Part shown: positions 24,799-33,723 of the stretch, in pieces
Numbering within the stretch: position 1 is the stretch's first letter
Layout of the letters: each line of letters starts with the position of its first letter
Origin: Ruminococcus sp.
GTDB lineage: Bacteria; Bacillota; Clostridia; Oscillospirales; Acutalibacteraceae
Reading direction: 5' to 3'
Assembly (NCBI GenBank): GCA_017458845.1
Contig: JAFSZY010000004.1
Coordinates: 1-64,000 of the forward strand
DNA: 64,000 nt
The notes under the pieces: generated by a model
Seen by the model: the letters and a program-made list of their open reading frames with translations, nothing else
The model's database searches: none
Told to the model about the DNA's origin: nothing
Translations under genes and position numbers: made by a program

Positions 24799-24836
24799 AG
24801 TCACAAGGTTAAGAAAGCCTTGTGACTAAATTTTTT
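24799..24836 (+). terminator. Strong hairpin with T-run before the vWA gene
   Basis: A perfect 10-bp stem AGTCACAAGG / CCTTGTGACT, loop TTAAGAAAG, followed by AAATTTTTT. It ends only 19 bases before the vWA ATG, so it is either the terminator of the upstream gene or an attenuator in the vWA leader. Confidence 0.75.
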
Positions 24837-24854
24837 GTATAAGGAGAAATTGAA

Positions 24855-25505
24855 ATGAAGGTTTTAAACAACAACATCACAGAGCTCGTATTTATACTGG
24901 ACAGGAGCGGTTCAATGAGCGGGCTCGAAAGCGACACGATTGGCGGTTTTAATTCTTTAATAGAAAAACAAAAGAAACAGGACGACGAGTGTTTTGTCAC
25001 AACAGTGCTCTTTGATAACGAGCTCGAGACTATCCACGACAGGGTAGGGCTCTCGGAAATCAAGCCGATGACAGAGGACGACTACACCGTGCGCGGATGT
25101 ACCGCCTTGATTGACGCTATAGGTTCAACGATTGAACACATTGAGCGTATCCATAAATACGCCAGAGCCGAGGATGTGCCCGAGCACACAATGTTCGTAA
25201 TTATGACTGACGGTATGGAAAATGCCAGCAGAAAGTTTTCGAGCAAAAGGGTCAAGAAGATGATTGAACGCCGCAAAGAAGCGGATAACTGGGAGTTCCT
25301 GTTCATCGGCGCCAACATCGACGCTGTAGAAACCGCCGCTGACTTCGGTATAGGCAGGGAGAGAGCGGTAAACTACCACGCTGACAGGAAGGGAACATCT
25401 GTTGTGTATGAGACCGTCGCGAGAGCGGTAGGCTCCATAAGAGCGAGTAAACCTCTTGCTGAGAGCTGGTGCAAAGATATCGACGAGGATTATAACAGCA
25501 GATAA
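24855..25505 (+). CDS. von Willebrand factor A domain protein
   Basis: 216 residues, cytoplasmic (no signal). Complete metal-ion-dependent adhesion site: FILDRSGSMSG (D-x-S-x-S), RGCTALIDAIGSTI (Thr) and FVIMTDGMENAS (Asp). A final GANIDAVETAADFGIG segment is shared with stand-alone bacterial vWA proteins of the tellurium/chaperone-type sets. The MIDAS suggests Mg-dependent binding to a partner protein, perhaps the HTH-like protein encoded upstream. AAGGAG precedes the ATG. Confidence 0.85.
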   Translation: MKVLNNNITELVFILDRSGSMSGLESDTIGGFNSLIEKQKKQDDECFVTTVLFDNELETIHDRVGLSEIKPMTEDDYTVRGCTALIDAIGSTIEHIERIHKYARAEDVPEHTMFVIMTDGMENASRKFSSKRVKKMIERRKEADNWEFLFIGANIDAVETAADFGIGRERAVNYHADRKGTSVVYETVARAVGSIRASKPLAESWCKDIDEDYNSR

Positions 25506-25576
25506 ATTGAACAAAAACCCTGTACAAGCATATTATGTTAGTGGTCATTGACCATTTATCGGAAAGGAAAGATTAT

Positions 25577-26065
25577 ATGTTCAGTACAGAAACAACAAAG
25601 TGCTCCTGCGGTTGCTGCGGCAACAAGTGCAGGTTCAATCCCTGCGCCGTGACCTGCGGACAGTGTGTTGAGAGCTTCGGCGATTATGCCTATATCTACA
25701 ACACAGCGGCACAGACCGTTGCGGCTGACGCTGCTGTGACTTTCTCGTCCAACGGTCCGCTTTCGGGTACAATAACTCACACCGCCGGTACTGCCCAAGT
25801 GGTTATAGGCAGAACAGGCGTCTATATGGTTAACTATTATATTGACGGCGGAGATACCGATACAACCACTACTGTTTACCGCAACGGAGAGGCTTTGCAG
25901 GGCACAACCTATACAGCCGATAACGGACAGTTTATATTTGCCGCCCAGACAGGAGACGTGCTCACTCTTGTAAACACAGGAGCGGCGGAAATCACGCTTA
26001 CTGCGGAGGGAACAACTCCCGAAGCTGTCACAAACGCTTCAATGACAATTGTCAGACTGTTTTAG
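25577..26065 (+). CDS. Cys-rich N-terminus with C1q/BclA-like beta domain (probable spore-surface protein)
   Basis: 162 residues from ATG 25577 (GGAAAGGAAAG upstream). Residues 8-32 are Cys-rich (KCSCGCCGNKCRFNPCAVTCG). From about residue 40 a jelly-roll-like domain reads AYIYNTAAQTVAADAAVTF, GPLSGTITHTAGTAQVVIG, TGVYMVNYYIDGG, TTVYRNGEAL, FAAQTGDVLTLVNTG and ends SMTIVRLF. This matches C-terminal trimerisation domains of BclA-type collagen-like exosporium proteins, here without the collagen Gly-x-x repeats. The Cys cluster would suit cross-linking in a spore coat. Location is inferred from similarity only. Confidence 0.7.
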   Translation: MFSTETTKCSCGCCGNKCRFNPCAVTCGQCVESFGDYAYIYNTAAQTVAADAAVTFSSNGPLSGTITHTAGTAQVVIGRTGVYMVNYYIDGGDTDTTTTVYRNGEALQGTTYTADNGQFIFAAQTGDVLTLVNTGAAEITLTAEGTTPEAVTNASMTIVRLF

Positions 26066-26074
26066 TGATCAGTG

Positions 26075-26300
26075 ATTAGTATTCAGTAGTCAGTTGTGGT
26101 CGGGGAGAGACCTTCCATCTCTCGAGAAGTTTGTATCCCGATTGGATAAATATTGATATTTTCTAATTCAAGCCCAAAAGTTAGCGCTAACTTTTGGGCT
26201 TGAATATAAGAATAATATGTAAATCTAACTTGGAAAGTGTATGTTAAAGATATTGGTGTTTTTGCTTTAACATTCACTAACCACTAAATACTGAATACTA
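26075..26300. repeat. Inverted-repeat element with a 40-bp perfect palindrome at its centre
   Basis: The ends TTAGTATTCAGTA...AGTTGTGG and CCACTAAATACTGAATACTAA are inverted copies. In between, 26166-26205 is a perfect 40-bp palindrome, ATTCAAGCCCAAAAGTTAGC followed by its exact reverse complement. A further GTGATTAGTGATTACTGAAT tract occurs at 26516-26535. MITE-like; the short open frame across it on the minus strand has no convincing ribosome site. Confidence 0.75.
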
Positions 26301-26326
26301 AAAAGGCTTCCCGCGGGAAGCCTTTT
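26301..26326. terminator. Bidirectional terminator
   Basis: An 11-bp stem AAAGGCTTCCC / GGGAAGCCTTT with loop GC; T-rich downstream on the plus strand, and A-rich upstream so that it also works for the minus-strand microprotein gene ending at 26335. Confidence 0.8.
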
Positions 26327-26334
26327 CTTGTCTT

Positions 26335-26451
26335 TTAGCAGCCGCATCCGCAACCATCGTTGCCGTTGTTGCCGCAGCATGAGCAGATGATGAGAATAAG
26401 AAGAATAATCCAGCAGCAATTGCCACCGCCAAATAAACCGTTGTTACACAT
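26335..26451 (-). CDS. Cys/Gly-rich membrane microprotein, 38 residues
   Basis: On the minus strand, ATG at 26451 is preceded by AAAGGAGG at ideal spacing. The product reads MCNNGLFGGGNC, then a hydrophobic helix CWIILLILIICSCC, then GNNGNDGCGCGC and stop: 38 residues with nine Cys. Small Gly/Cys membrane peptides of this shape (YjcZ/sporulation-peptide-like) are common in spore formers. Position next to a spore-surface-type gene supports a sporulation link, but this is inference. It ends against the bidirectional terminator. Confidence 0.75.
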   Translation of the reverse strand: MCNNGLFGGGNCCWIILLILIICSCCGNNGNDGCGCGC

Positions 26452-26535
26452 TTGTCTTTCCTCCTTTCGTCTACATTACATTGTATTCGATAGGAAGAAT
26501 GGTGTTACAAATTAGTGATTAGTGATTACTGAATG

Positions 26536-27360
26536 CTAAAAACTTTTAAGCAGGGCTATTTCTTTGGCGTAGCCGTCAAGCTCGTTCGGTGTTTCCAGAA
26601 AACACGGCAGATTTTTAATTACAGGATTTGTAACAATGCGTTCAAAAGCGTCAAGCCCTATGTTGCCCTCGCCGATTTTTTCGTGCCTGTCCTTGTGGCT
26701 GCCGAGGGGATTCTTGCTGTCGTTGAGGTGAACAGCTTTCAGCCTGTCAAGCCCGATAACGCTGTCGAACTCTTCAAGTACGCCGTCAAGATTGTCCTTT
26801 ATGTCATACCCGCCGTCAAAGACGTGACAGGTGTCGAGGCATATTCCAAGCTTGTCATCGAGCTCAACTCGGTCGATTATGGCTCTGAGCTCCTCAAAGC
26901 GTGAGCCGACTTCAGAGCCTTTGCCCGCCATAGTCTCGAGCAGAACGGTTGTGGTCATATCTTCATACAGCACTTTGTTGAGATGTTTTGCGATAAGCTC
27001 AATGCCTTTTTCCACACCTTGTCCTACGTGCGAGCCGGGGTGGAAGTTGTATAAGTTATTCGGCAGATATTCCATACGCCTGAGGTCGTCCGTCATAGCT
27101 TCATACGCGAACTCCCGCGTGCGCTCATCCTTGGAACAGGGGTTGAGGGTATAGGGGGCGTGCGCCAGAATCTGAGAAAAGTTATTATTCTCCATAAGAA
27201 TTATGAGCGCGTCAGTGTCTTTTTTGTCAATTTCCTTTGCCTTGCCGCCTCTGGGATTGCGCGTAAAAAACTGAAAAGTGTTTCCGCCCAACTCGAGCGC
27301 TTGCTTGCCCATAAATTCAAAACCCTTTGATACGGAAAGGTGACAGCCGATGTTCAACAT
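26536..27360 (-). CDS. nfo: Endonuclease IV (AP endonuclease)
   Basis: 274 residues, typical length. TIM-barrel metal-site motifs: [84 protein letters not shown] with GEGNIG, and PCFLETPNE. It cuts the DNA backbone 5' of abasic sites in base excision repair. Monocistronic, upstream of and divergent from aspS. Confidence 0.95.
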   Translation of the reverse strand: MLNIGCHLSVSKGFEFMGKQALELGGNTFQFFTRNPRGGKAKEIDKKDTDALIILMENNNFSQILAHAPYTLNPCSKDERTREFAYEAMTDDLRRMEYLPNNLYNFHPGSHVGQGVEKGIELIAKHLNKVLYEDMTTTVLLETMAGKGSEVGSRFEELRAIIDRVELDDKLGICLDTCHVFDGGYDIKDNLDGVLEEFDSVIGLDRLKAVHLNDSKNPLGSHKDRHEKIGEGNIGLDAFERIVTNPVIKNLPCFLETPNELDGYAKEIALLKSF

Positions 27361-27446
27361 ATTATCATTCCTTTAAAGAATTATAATCACTATATTTCAA
27401 TTCTAACATATTAGTCGGTTCAAATCAAATTTATTGGTAAAAAATC

Positions 27447-27475
27447 TTGATTGCAAAGCCGAAATGTGTTATACT
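27447..27475 (+). promoter_or_regulatory. Promoter of aspS
   Basis: TTGATT (27447-27452), 17-base spacer, TATACT (27470-27475). The leader to the ATG is only about 45 bases, too short for a T-box. Confidence 0.75.
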
Positions 27476-27527
27476 ACATATCGATAATGCGTAAATATGT
27501 GATTTTTTCTGTGAAAGGATAATATAT

Positions 27528-29273
27528 ATGACTTTTAAGAACGAATACCGCACAGTAAACTGCGGTGAATTAAGAGAAGAAAACATCGGCATGGAAGTCC
27601 GCGTAGCGGGCTGGGTTGAGAACATCCGCGATCACGGCGGCGTAATGTTTCTGGACATCCGCGACGAGTACGGCGTGCTTCAGGTTGTAGTTCACGACGA
27701 TGAGCTTCTTAGGAACATCAATCGCGAGTGTACCGTAACTCTCGGCGGCAAGGTCGTAAAGCGTGACGAGGACACAATCAATCCCAAAATCGCGACAGGT
27801 TACGTTGAGGTTCACACCGAGGATATCAAGGTTCTCGGCAAGTGCAAGAACGAGCTTCCCTTTGAGGTAGCAACCTCAAAGAATACCAACGAGGATGTAA
27901 GACTTCGCTATCGTTTCCTCGACCTTCGCAATCCCAAGGTTCACAATAATATTCTCCTGCGTTCGCAGGTTATCAGTTTTATGCGCAGTAAAATGACAGA
28001 GCTGGGCTTTACCGAGATTAACACGCCCATTCTTTCCAACTCATCACCCGAGGGCGCGCGCGACTATCTCGTTCCCAGCCGTAAGCACAAGGGTAAGTTT
28101 TACGCTCTGCCTCAGGCTCCCCAGATTTTCAAACAGCTTTTGATGGTTTCGGGATTCGATAAGTATTTCCAGATGGCTCCCTGTTTCCGTGACGAGGACG
28201 CCCGCGCAGACAGAAGCCCGGGCGAGTTCTATCAGCTCGACTATGAGATGGCTTTCGCTACTCAGGAAGACGTTTTCAAGGTTGCCGAGGAAGTTTTATA
28301 CGACACTTTTAAGAAGTTTACCGATAAAGAAGTAAGCCCCGCGCCTTTCAGACGCATTCCTTTTGAGGAGGCTATGCTCAAATACGGTACGGACAAACCC
28401 GACCTCAGAAACCCGCTCGAGATTAAAGAAATCAGCGATATGTTCGTCGAGACCGACTTCGCTCCGTTCAGAAAGAAGTGCGTGCGTTCAATCAACGTTC
28501 CGGGCGCCGCCGCTCAGTCTAAAAAGTGGTTCAAGCGTATGGAGGAGTTCGCGCTCTCCATCGGTATGAAGGGCTTGGGATATGTCAAGGTCAACGAGGA
28601 TTTGACATTTGACGGTCCTATCGACAAGTTCTTAAAGCCCGGCGACAGGGAAGAGCTCATCAGCCGCAACGGTTCCAAGGCGGGCGACGTAATTTACTTC
28701 ATCGCCGACAGCTACGCCATAGCTCCCAAGCTCGCGGGTGAAATCAGGAAAGAAGTCGCTACGCGCCTCAACCTTATCGACACAAGCCGTTTTGACCTTT
28801 GCTTCATCGTGGACTTCCCGATGTACGAAATAGACGAGGATGGCAAGACTATATTCACTCACAACCCGTTCTCGATGCCTCAGGGCGGTATGGACGCGCT
28901 CCTCAACAAAGAGCCCACCGAGATTCTGGCATACCAGTACGATATCGTCTGCAACGGCGTAGAGCTCAGCTCGGGCGCTGTTCGTAACCACGACCTCGAC
29001 ATTATGATTAAGGCTTTTGAGATTGCGGGCTATACAGAGGAACAGTTAAAAGATAAATTCAAGTCCCTCTACACGGCGTTCCAGTACGGCGCGCCGCCTC
29101 ACGCGGGTATGGCTCCCGGAATCGACCGTATGCTTATGCTCTTAACTGAGGAAGAGAACATCCGCGAGGTTATTCCGTTCCCGATGAACAGTAACGCTCA
29201 GGACTTACTGCTCGGCTCACCCGGAGAAGTTTCTGAACAGCAGCTCCGTGAGGTGCATATTAAACTTAGATAA
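27528..29273 (+). CDS. aspS: Aspartate-tRNA ligase
   Basis: 581 residues, the bacterial-type length. N-terminal OB-fold (VRVAGWVENIRDHGGVMFLDIRD), class II motif 1, motif 2 FRDEDARADRSPGEFYQLDYEMAF (Arg), the GAD insertion (about 285-420), and motif 3 GMAPGIDRMLMLL near the C-terminus. Clustered with gatCAB in one direction, it may be the non-discriminating form that also charges tRNA-Asn for later amidation; the residues that decide this need alignment. Confidence 0.95.
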   Translation: MTFKNEYRTVNCGELREENIGMEVRVAGWVENIRDHGGVMFLDIRDEYGVLQVVVHDDELLRNINRECTVTLGGKVVKRDEDTINPKIATGYVEVHTEDIKVLGKCKNELPFEVATSKNTNEDVRLRYRFLDLRNPKVHNNILLRSQVISFMRSKMTELGFTEINTPILSNSSPEGARDYLVPSRKHKGKFYALPQAPQIFKQLLMVSGFDKYFQMAPCFRDEDARADRSPGEFYQLDYEMAFATQEDVFKVAEEVLYDTFKKFTDKEVSPAPFRRIPFEEAMLKYGTDKPDLRNPLEIKEISDMFVETDFAPFRKKCVRSINVPGAAAQSKKWFKRMEEFALSIGMKGLGYVKVNEDLTFDGPIDKFLKPGDREELISRNGSKAGDVIYFIADSYAIAPKLAGEIRKEVATRLNLIDTSRFDLCFIVDFPMYEIDEDGKTIFTHNPFSMPQGGMDALLNKEPTEILAYQYDIVCNGVELSSGAVRNHDLDIMIKAFEIAGYTEEQLKDKFKSLYTAFQYGAPPHAGMAPGIDRMLMLLTEEENIREVIPFPMNSNAQDLLLGSPGEVSEQQLREVHIKLR

Positions 29274-29278
29274 AAGAA

Positions 29279-29562
29279 AAGCCTTCCCTTGGGGGAAGGT
29301 GCCAGGCGTAGCCTGACTGAAGAGGGTCCACTTGTAAAATGGATTAAATACTAACGTTTGATATATCGAGTAAAATTAATATAGACCCTCTCCCGACTTC
29401 GCTACGCTCAGCCACCCTTTCCTTAGCAGGAACGGCTTCCTGAGCCGGAGACGGCAAACCCTCTGTCGCATTTGCGACATCTCCCTTAGTAAGGGAGTCT
29501 CCCTTTTGTCGGCGTTGCCGCCATTTCCCCTAATAGGGGAATTTCCCAAGGGAGGGCTAATT
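29279..29562. repeat. Dispersed palindromic repeat between aspS and gatC
   Basis: The ends GCCTTCCCTTGGGGGAAGG and TTTCCCAAGGGAGGGCTAA are inverted. The interior has GGCGTAGCCTGACTGAAGAGGGTCC. Related ends and the GCGTAGC...ACTGAAGAGGGTCC core recur at 41323-41570, and a short version at 44763-44802. MITE-like; no gene is seen in this ~310-base gap. Confidence 0.75.
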
Positions 29563-29585
29563 ACCACTAACAAAGGATTGATAAT

Positions 29586-29864
29586 ATGGTTACCAGAGAA
29601 GACATAGAAAACATCGCTATACTTTCAAAGCTTTTTGTAGCTGAGGACGAGCTCGACGATTTGACCAAGCAGATGCAGGAAATCGTTGAGTTTGCCGACG
29701 CGATTAACAATGCTCCCGACTCAGGCGAGGAGTTCGACAACATCAACAACCTCTCCAATGTATTCCGTGAGGATGAAGTTGTCGAGTCACTTCCCAGCGA
29801 GGAGATTCTCAAAAACGCGCCAGAGCAGGCTGAGGACCATTTCCTCGTCCGAAATCACGCGTAA
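29586..29864 (+). CDS. gatC: Asp-tRNA(Asn)/Glu-tRNA(Gln) amidotransferase subunit C
   Basis: 92 residues, normal for GatC. Has TREDIENIAILSKLFVAEDE, LTKQMQEIVEFADAIN, the FREDEVVESLP segment and the C-terminal LKNAPEQAEDHFLVRN that wraps GatA/GatB. 12 bases before gatA; AAAGGA ribosome site. Confidence 0.93.
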   Translation: MVTREDIENIAILSKLFVAEDELDDLTKQMQEIVEFADAINNAPDSGEEFDNINNLSNVFREDEVVESLPSEEILKNAPEQAEDHFLVRNHA

Positions 29865-29876
29865 GGGGGTACAGTT

Positions 29877-31334
29877 ATGTCACAGATTAAAAAAATCCAC
29901 GATATGCTCACCTCCAAGGAGATATCGTGTAAGGAACTGACTCAAAAGTATTTAGACGAAATCGAGAAGTCCAACGGCGAGCTCAACGCCTACGTAAACG
30001 TTACAGCCGACACAGCTGTGGCTCAGGCTGAAAAGGTTGACGCCAAAATCGCCAAAGGCGAAACTATCGGACTGCTCGAGGGTGTACCAATGACCTTAAA
30101 GGACAACCTGTCCACAAAGGGCATTGAGACCACCTGCTGTTCAAAGATTCTGACAGGCTACAAGCCTATCTATAACGCGACGGTTTGGGACAAGCTCGAA
30201 AATGAAGGCGCTGTGCTCCTCGGCAAGACCAATATGGACGAATTCGCTATGGGGTCTTCCAGCGAAACTTCATATTTTGGCGGCGCGACTAACCCGTTCA
30301 ACACAAAGCATTGCGCGGGCGGTTCCTCGGGCGGAGTAGCTTCCGCTGTCGGCGCCGATATCGCGGCTTACGGTCTCGGCTCCGACACGGGCGGTTCTAT
30401 CCGTCAGCCCGCTTCATTCTGCGGAATTGTCGGTTTAAAGCCCACCTACGGCGCTGTATCGCGTTACGGACTGATTGCGTACGCTTCCAGCCTTGACCAG
30501 ATTGGTCCCGTTACCAAGACTGTCGAGGACGCGTCTATCGTTTATGACGCTATCTCCGACTACGACCCCAAGGACAGCACCTGTCAGGGACGTAAGGGCG
30601 ATTTGACATTTGACACTGTTAATAATGACATAAAGGGTATGAAAATCGGTATCGTCCGCGAGTACCTCGACGGCGTTCGCGATGACGTCAAAGAGTCTCT
30701 TTTAAACGCTGTTAAGGTGTACGAGAGTCTGGGTGCCGAGGTTATTTACTTTGATATGCCCGCAATTAAGTTTGCCCTTCCCGTTTACTACATTATCGCC
30801 TGCGCCGAGGCTTCATCGAACCTCGGACGTTACGACGGTATCCGCTACGGCTTCAAGGCTGAGCACTACAACGGCACTCACGATATGATGTGCCGCACCA
30901 GAAGCGAGGGCTTCGGCGACGAGGTTAAGCGCAGAATTCTGCTCGGTACTTATGTGCTTTCGGCGGGTTATTATGACGCTTATTACAAAAAGGCTCAGAA
31001 CCTCAGAGGTACTATCGTAAAAGCGTTTGACGACGCTTTTACAAAGTGCGACTTTGTGCTCGCGCCGACTGTACCTATGACAGCCTTTGAGATGGGACAC
31101 GCGACAAGCGACCCCGTTGAGACATATCTCACGGATATATGCACTGTGCCTGTCAACATCGCGGGACTTCCCGCTGTTTCGATCCCCTGCGGATTTGACG
31201 ACAAGGGACTTCCGATAGGTATGCAGCTCATCGGCAACAAGTTTAAAGAAGCGACAATTCTGGGCGCCGCAAACGCCTACGAGAAAGCGGCGGGAGAAAA
31301 CTTTAAAGATACAAAGTGGGGTGTAAAGCTGTGA
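29877..31334 (+). CDS. gatA: Asp-tRNA(Asn)/Glu-tRNA(Gln) amidotransferase subunit A
   Basis: 485 residues. Amidase signature with catalytic Lys in VPMTLKDNLSTKG, the Gly/Ser block HCAGGSSGGVASAVGADIAAYGLGSDTGGSIRQP (cis-Ser and nucleophile Ser), and SVAGLPAVSIPCG-type end (NIAGLPAVSIPCGF). It hydrolyses glutamine and feeds ammonia to GatB. Stop overlaps the gatB GTG. Confidence 0.95.
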   Translation: MSQIKKIHDMLTSKEISCKELTQKYLDEIEKSNGELNAYVNVTADTAVAQAEKVDAKIAKGETIGLLEGVPMTLKDNLSTKGIETTCCSKILTGYKPIYNATVWDKLENEGAVLLGKTNMDEFAMGSSSETSYFGGATNPFNTKHCAGGSSGGVASAVGADIAAYGLGSDTGGSIRQPASFCGIVGLKPTYGAVSRYGLIAYASSLDQIGPVTKTVEDASIVYDAISDYDPKDSTCQGRKGDLTFDTVNNDIKGMKIGIVREYLDGVRDDVKESLLNAVKVYESLGAEVIYFDMPAIKFALPVYYIIACAEASSNLGRYDGIRYGFKAEHYNGTHDMMCRTRSEGFGDEVKRRILLGTYVLSAGYYDAYYKKAQNLRGTIVKAFDDAFTKCDFVLAPTVPMTAFEMGHATSDPVETYLTDICTVPVNIAGLPAVSIPCGFDDKGLPIGMQLIGNKFKEATILGAANAYEKAAGENFKDTKWGVKL

Positions 31335-32743
31335 AATACGAACTTGTAGCGGGCTTTGAAACCCACGTTGAATTATCCACAAAAACAAAGATTTTCTGCT
31401 CCTGTACAACAGCGTTCGGCGGCGAGCCCAACACTCACTGCTGTCCCGTATGTATAGGACTTCCGGGCACTCTGCCCAAGCTCAACCGTCAGGTCGTTAA
31501 GTACGCGATTATGGCGGGACTCGCTACCAACTGCGAGATTGCCGAAGTCGCAAAGATGGACCGCAAAAACTATTGCTACCCCGACCTGCCAAAGGCGTAT
31601 CAGATTTCAGAGTACGACAAGCCCTTGTGCGAGCACGGCTATATTCAGCTCTCAAACGGCAGAAAAATCCGTATTCTCCGTATCCACATCGAGGAGGACG
31701 CGGGCAAGCTCGTGCACGCTCACGGCGACACCTATGTCGATTACAACCGCGGCGGCGTTCCGCTGATTGAGATTGTAACGGAGCCCGACTTCCGCTCGGT
31801 TGACGAGGCTAGGGAGTACGTTGAAAAGCTCCAGCTCATTATGCGCTGTATAGGCGTTTCCGACTGCCGTATGCAGGAGGGTTCGATGCGCTGTGACGTA
31901 AACATCTCCGTTCGCCCAGAGGGCAGCGACAAGCTCGGCACTCGTACCGAAATCAAGAATATGAACTCCATCAACAACATAGCAAAGGCTATGGAGTACG
32001 AGTATGAGCGTCAGGTTGACGTTATTGAAAACGGCGGCAAGGTTATTCAGGAAACTCTCCGCTATGACGACGCTTCCAACACAACCTCCTCAATGAGAGG
32101 CAAGGAGGACGCCAACGACTACCGCTACTTCCGTGACCCCGACCTTGTAACTATCCTCACAAGCAGGGAAGAGGTAGAGGAAATCCGCAAAACTCTCCCC
32201 GAACTTCCCGAGGTTAAGAAAGAGAGATATGTCGAGGAATATGATATCCCCGAAAAGGACGCTTCTCTGCTCACAAAATACCGCAAAGTCAGCGAGTATT
32301 TTGACGAGGCTATCGAGGGCTTAAAAACCCCCAAGACTGTTTCGAACTTCATCATCGGCTCTATCTTCCGCCGTGTTGAAACCGAAAAGGACAAGGAGAG
32401 CTTTGACGTAGCAGTAAGCCCCAAGCAGCTTAACGAGCTCGTTAAAATGCTTGAGGACAAGAAAATTCAAAACAACCTCGCCAAGAAAACTCTCGAGAAA
32501 ATGCTCGACACAGGCAAGCCCTGCACAGAGTTTATCGACGAGAGCGACCTCGGCGGCGTAGACGATAACGCGCTCGCCCAAATGTGTCAGAGCGCCATAG
32601 ACTCCAACCCCGCGGCAGTTGCCGACTACAAGGGCGGCAAGGAGAAGGCGCTTATGGCTCTGCTCGGCAACGTAATGAAACAGAGCAGGGGTAAGGCTGA
32701 CGCTCAGGCTGTCCGCGCTAAGCTTATTGAACTTATAGGTTAA
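31331..32743 (+). CDS. gatB: Asp-tRNA(Asn)/Glu-tRNA(Gln) amidotransferase subunit B
   Basis: 470 residues from GTG 31331, chosen because the family starts at KYELVAGFETHVEL and it forms a GTGA overlap with gatA. Contains GFETHVELSTKTKIFC with the zinc Cys pair (CSCTTAF, HCCPVCIGLPG), DRKNYCYPDLPKAYQIS, HIEEDAGKL, YNRGGVPLIEIVTEPD, and the C-terminal YqeY/tail domain (about 330-470). It activates the misacylated tRNA and transfers ammonia. The lysozyme gene starts one base after the stop. Confidence 0.95.
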   Translation: MKYELVAGFETHVELSTKTKIFCSCTTAFGGEPNTHCCPVCIGLPGTLPKLNRQVVKYAIMAGLATNCEIAEVAKMDRKNYCYPDLPKAYQISEYDKPLCEHGYIQLSNGRKIRILRIHIEEDAGKLVHAHGDTYVDYNRGGVPLIEIVTEPDFRSVDEAREYVEKLQLIMRCIGVSDCRMQEGSMRCDVNISVRPEGSDKLGTRTEIKNMNSINNIAKAMEYEYERQVDVIENGGKVIQETLRYDDASNTTSSMRGKEDANDYRYFRDPDLVTILTSREEVEEIRKTLPELPEVKKERYVEEYDIPEKDASLLTKYRKVSEYFDEAIEGLKTPKTVSNFIIGSIFRRVETEKDKESFDVAVSPKQLNELVKMLEDKKIQNNLAKKTLEKMLDTGKPCTEFIDESDLGGVDDNALAQMCQSAIDSNPAAVADYKGGKEKALMALLGNVMKQSRGKADAQAVRAKLIELIG

Positions 32744-32744
32744 A

Positions 32745-33686
32745 ATGAAAAGAATAATTTCAATTATACTGTCGGTTGCGATTCTTCTCAGCATTTCAGC
32801 TCAGGTAGTAATGGCTGTCGGCTGGGAGGATATCTATCAAATCGGTGATGTAAATAAAGACAAGAAAATTGATATAAACGACGCTACCTATACTCAGCTT
32901 TATCTGGCGGGAAAAGTTTCCGCTTCGGATTTTGCGAGTGACAAAGCCGACATAACCTACGACAAGAAGATAAACATTCGTGACGCGACGCTGATTCAGC
33001 TGATTGTCGCCAAGAAGTATGTGCCTCTTGTCGGCAAAAAGGGTGTTGATATCTCCGCTCACAACGGTAATGTTGATATCCAGAAGATAAAGAACGCGGG
33101 CTATGACTACGTTATGATTCGCTGCGGTTTCGGCAATGATGAAACTTCTCAGGACGACGCCAAGTTTGAGGCTAACGTCAAGAAGTGCGAGGCGGCGGGG
33201 ATGCCCTGGGGTGTGTACATTTACTCCTACGCTTTGACTACCAAGGAAGCCGAAAGTGAGGCGACTCACGTAATCAGGCTTCTTAAAGGCAAGAAACCCA
33301 CGCTCCCCGTAGCGTTTGATATGGAAGACGCCGATGGATATAAAAGCAGTAACGGTATGCCGTCAAACGCTATGCTTGTAAAAATCTGCAAAACGTTTTT
33401 CAAGAAAATCACCGCGCAAAAGTATTACCCGATACTTTACGCTAACCTCAACTGGATTACAAACAAGCTTAATGATAGTACGCTTCTCGACAACTACGAC
33501 ATCTGGCTTGCCCAGTGGAACACCGAGTGCAGCTACAACGGCAAAACCCTCGGCGTGTGGCAGTACGGCGGTGAGACCAATTATCTTGAGAGCAACAGTA
33601 TCGAGGGAGTGGGAACCATCGACAAAAACTTCTGCTACAAGGATTATCCGCTCATAATCAAGAACGGACATTATAATAACTGGTAA
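32745..33686 (+). CDS. Secreted GH25 lysozyme with N-terminal dockerin
   Basis: 313 residues. Signal peptide 1-24 (VVMA). Residues 34-92 are a type I dockerin: two Ca-loop repeats, GDVNKDKKIDINDATYTQL and ADITYDKKINIRDATLIQL. Residues ~98-310 are a GH25 muramidase: KGVDISAHNGNVD, YVMIRCGFG, PWGVYIYSYA, the catalytic VAFDMEDAD, YANLNWI and LAQWN ending with VWQYGG. Dockerin suggests docking to a cohesin scaffold, as in cellulosome- or amylosome-forming Ruminococcus. It begins 1 base after gatB with only a weak ribosome site (AGGT in the end of gatB), so translation coupling to gatB is likely. Confidence 0.9.
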   Translation: MKRIISIILSVAILLSISAQVVMAVGWEDIYQIGDVNKDKKIDINDATYTQLYLAGKVSASDFASDKADITYDKKINIRDATLIQLIVAKKYVPLVGKKGVDISAHNGNVDIQKIKNAGYDYVMIRCGFGNDETSQDDAKFEANVKKCEAAGMPWGVYIYSYALTTKEAESEATHVIRLLKGKKPTLPVAFDMEDADGYKSSNGMPSNAMLVKICKTFFKKITAQKYYPILYANLNWITNKLNDSTLLDNYDIWLAQWNTECSYNGKTLGVWQYGGETNYLESNSIEGVGTIDKNFCYKDYPLIIKNGHYNNW

Positions 33687-33692
33687 ACTAAG

Positions 33693-33716
33693 AACCGCCG
33701 CATTATTGCGGCGGTT
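33693..33716 (+). terminator. Hairpin after the lysozyme gene
   Basis: A perfect 9-bp stem AACCGCCGC / GCGGCGGTT, loop ATTATT; weak T content after it. Confidence 0.6.
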
Positions 33717-33723
33717 CGGCTGC

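Noticed and set aside
26083..26277. A 64-residue minus-strand open frame
   Set aside because: It lies wholly in the inverted-repeat element and reads through the perfect palindrome; no ribosome site.
27476..27527. Possible T-box riboswitch before aspS
   Set aside because: Only about 50 bases lie between the promoter and the ATG, too short for a T-box, and no T-box core was seen.
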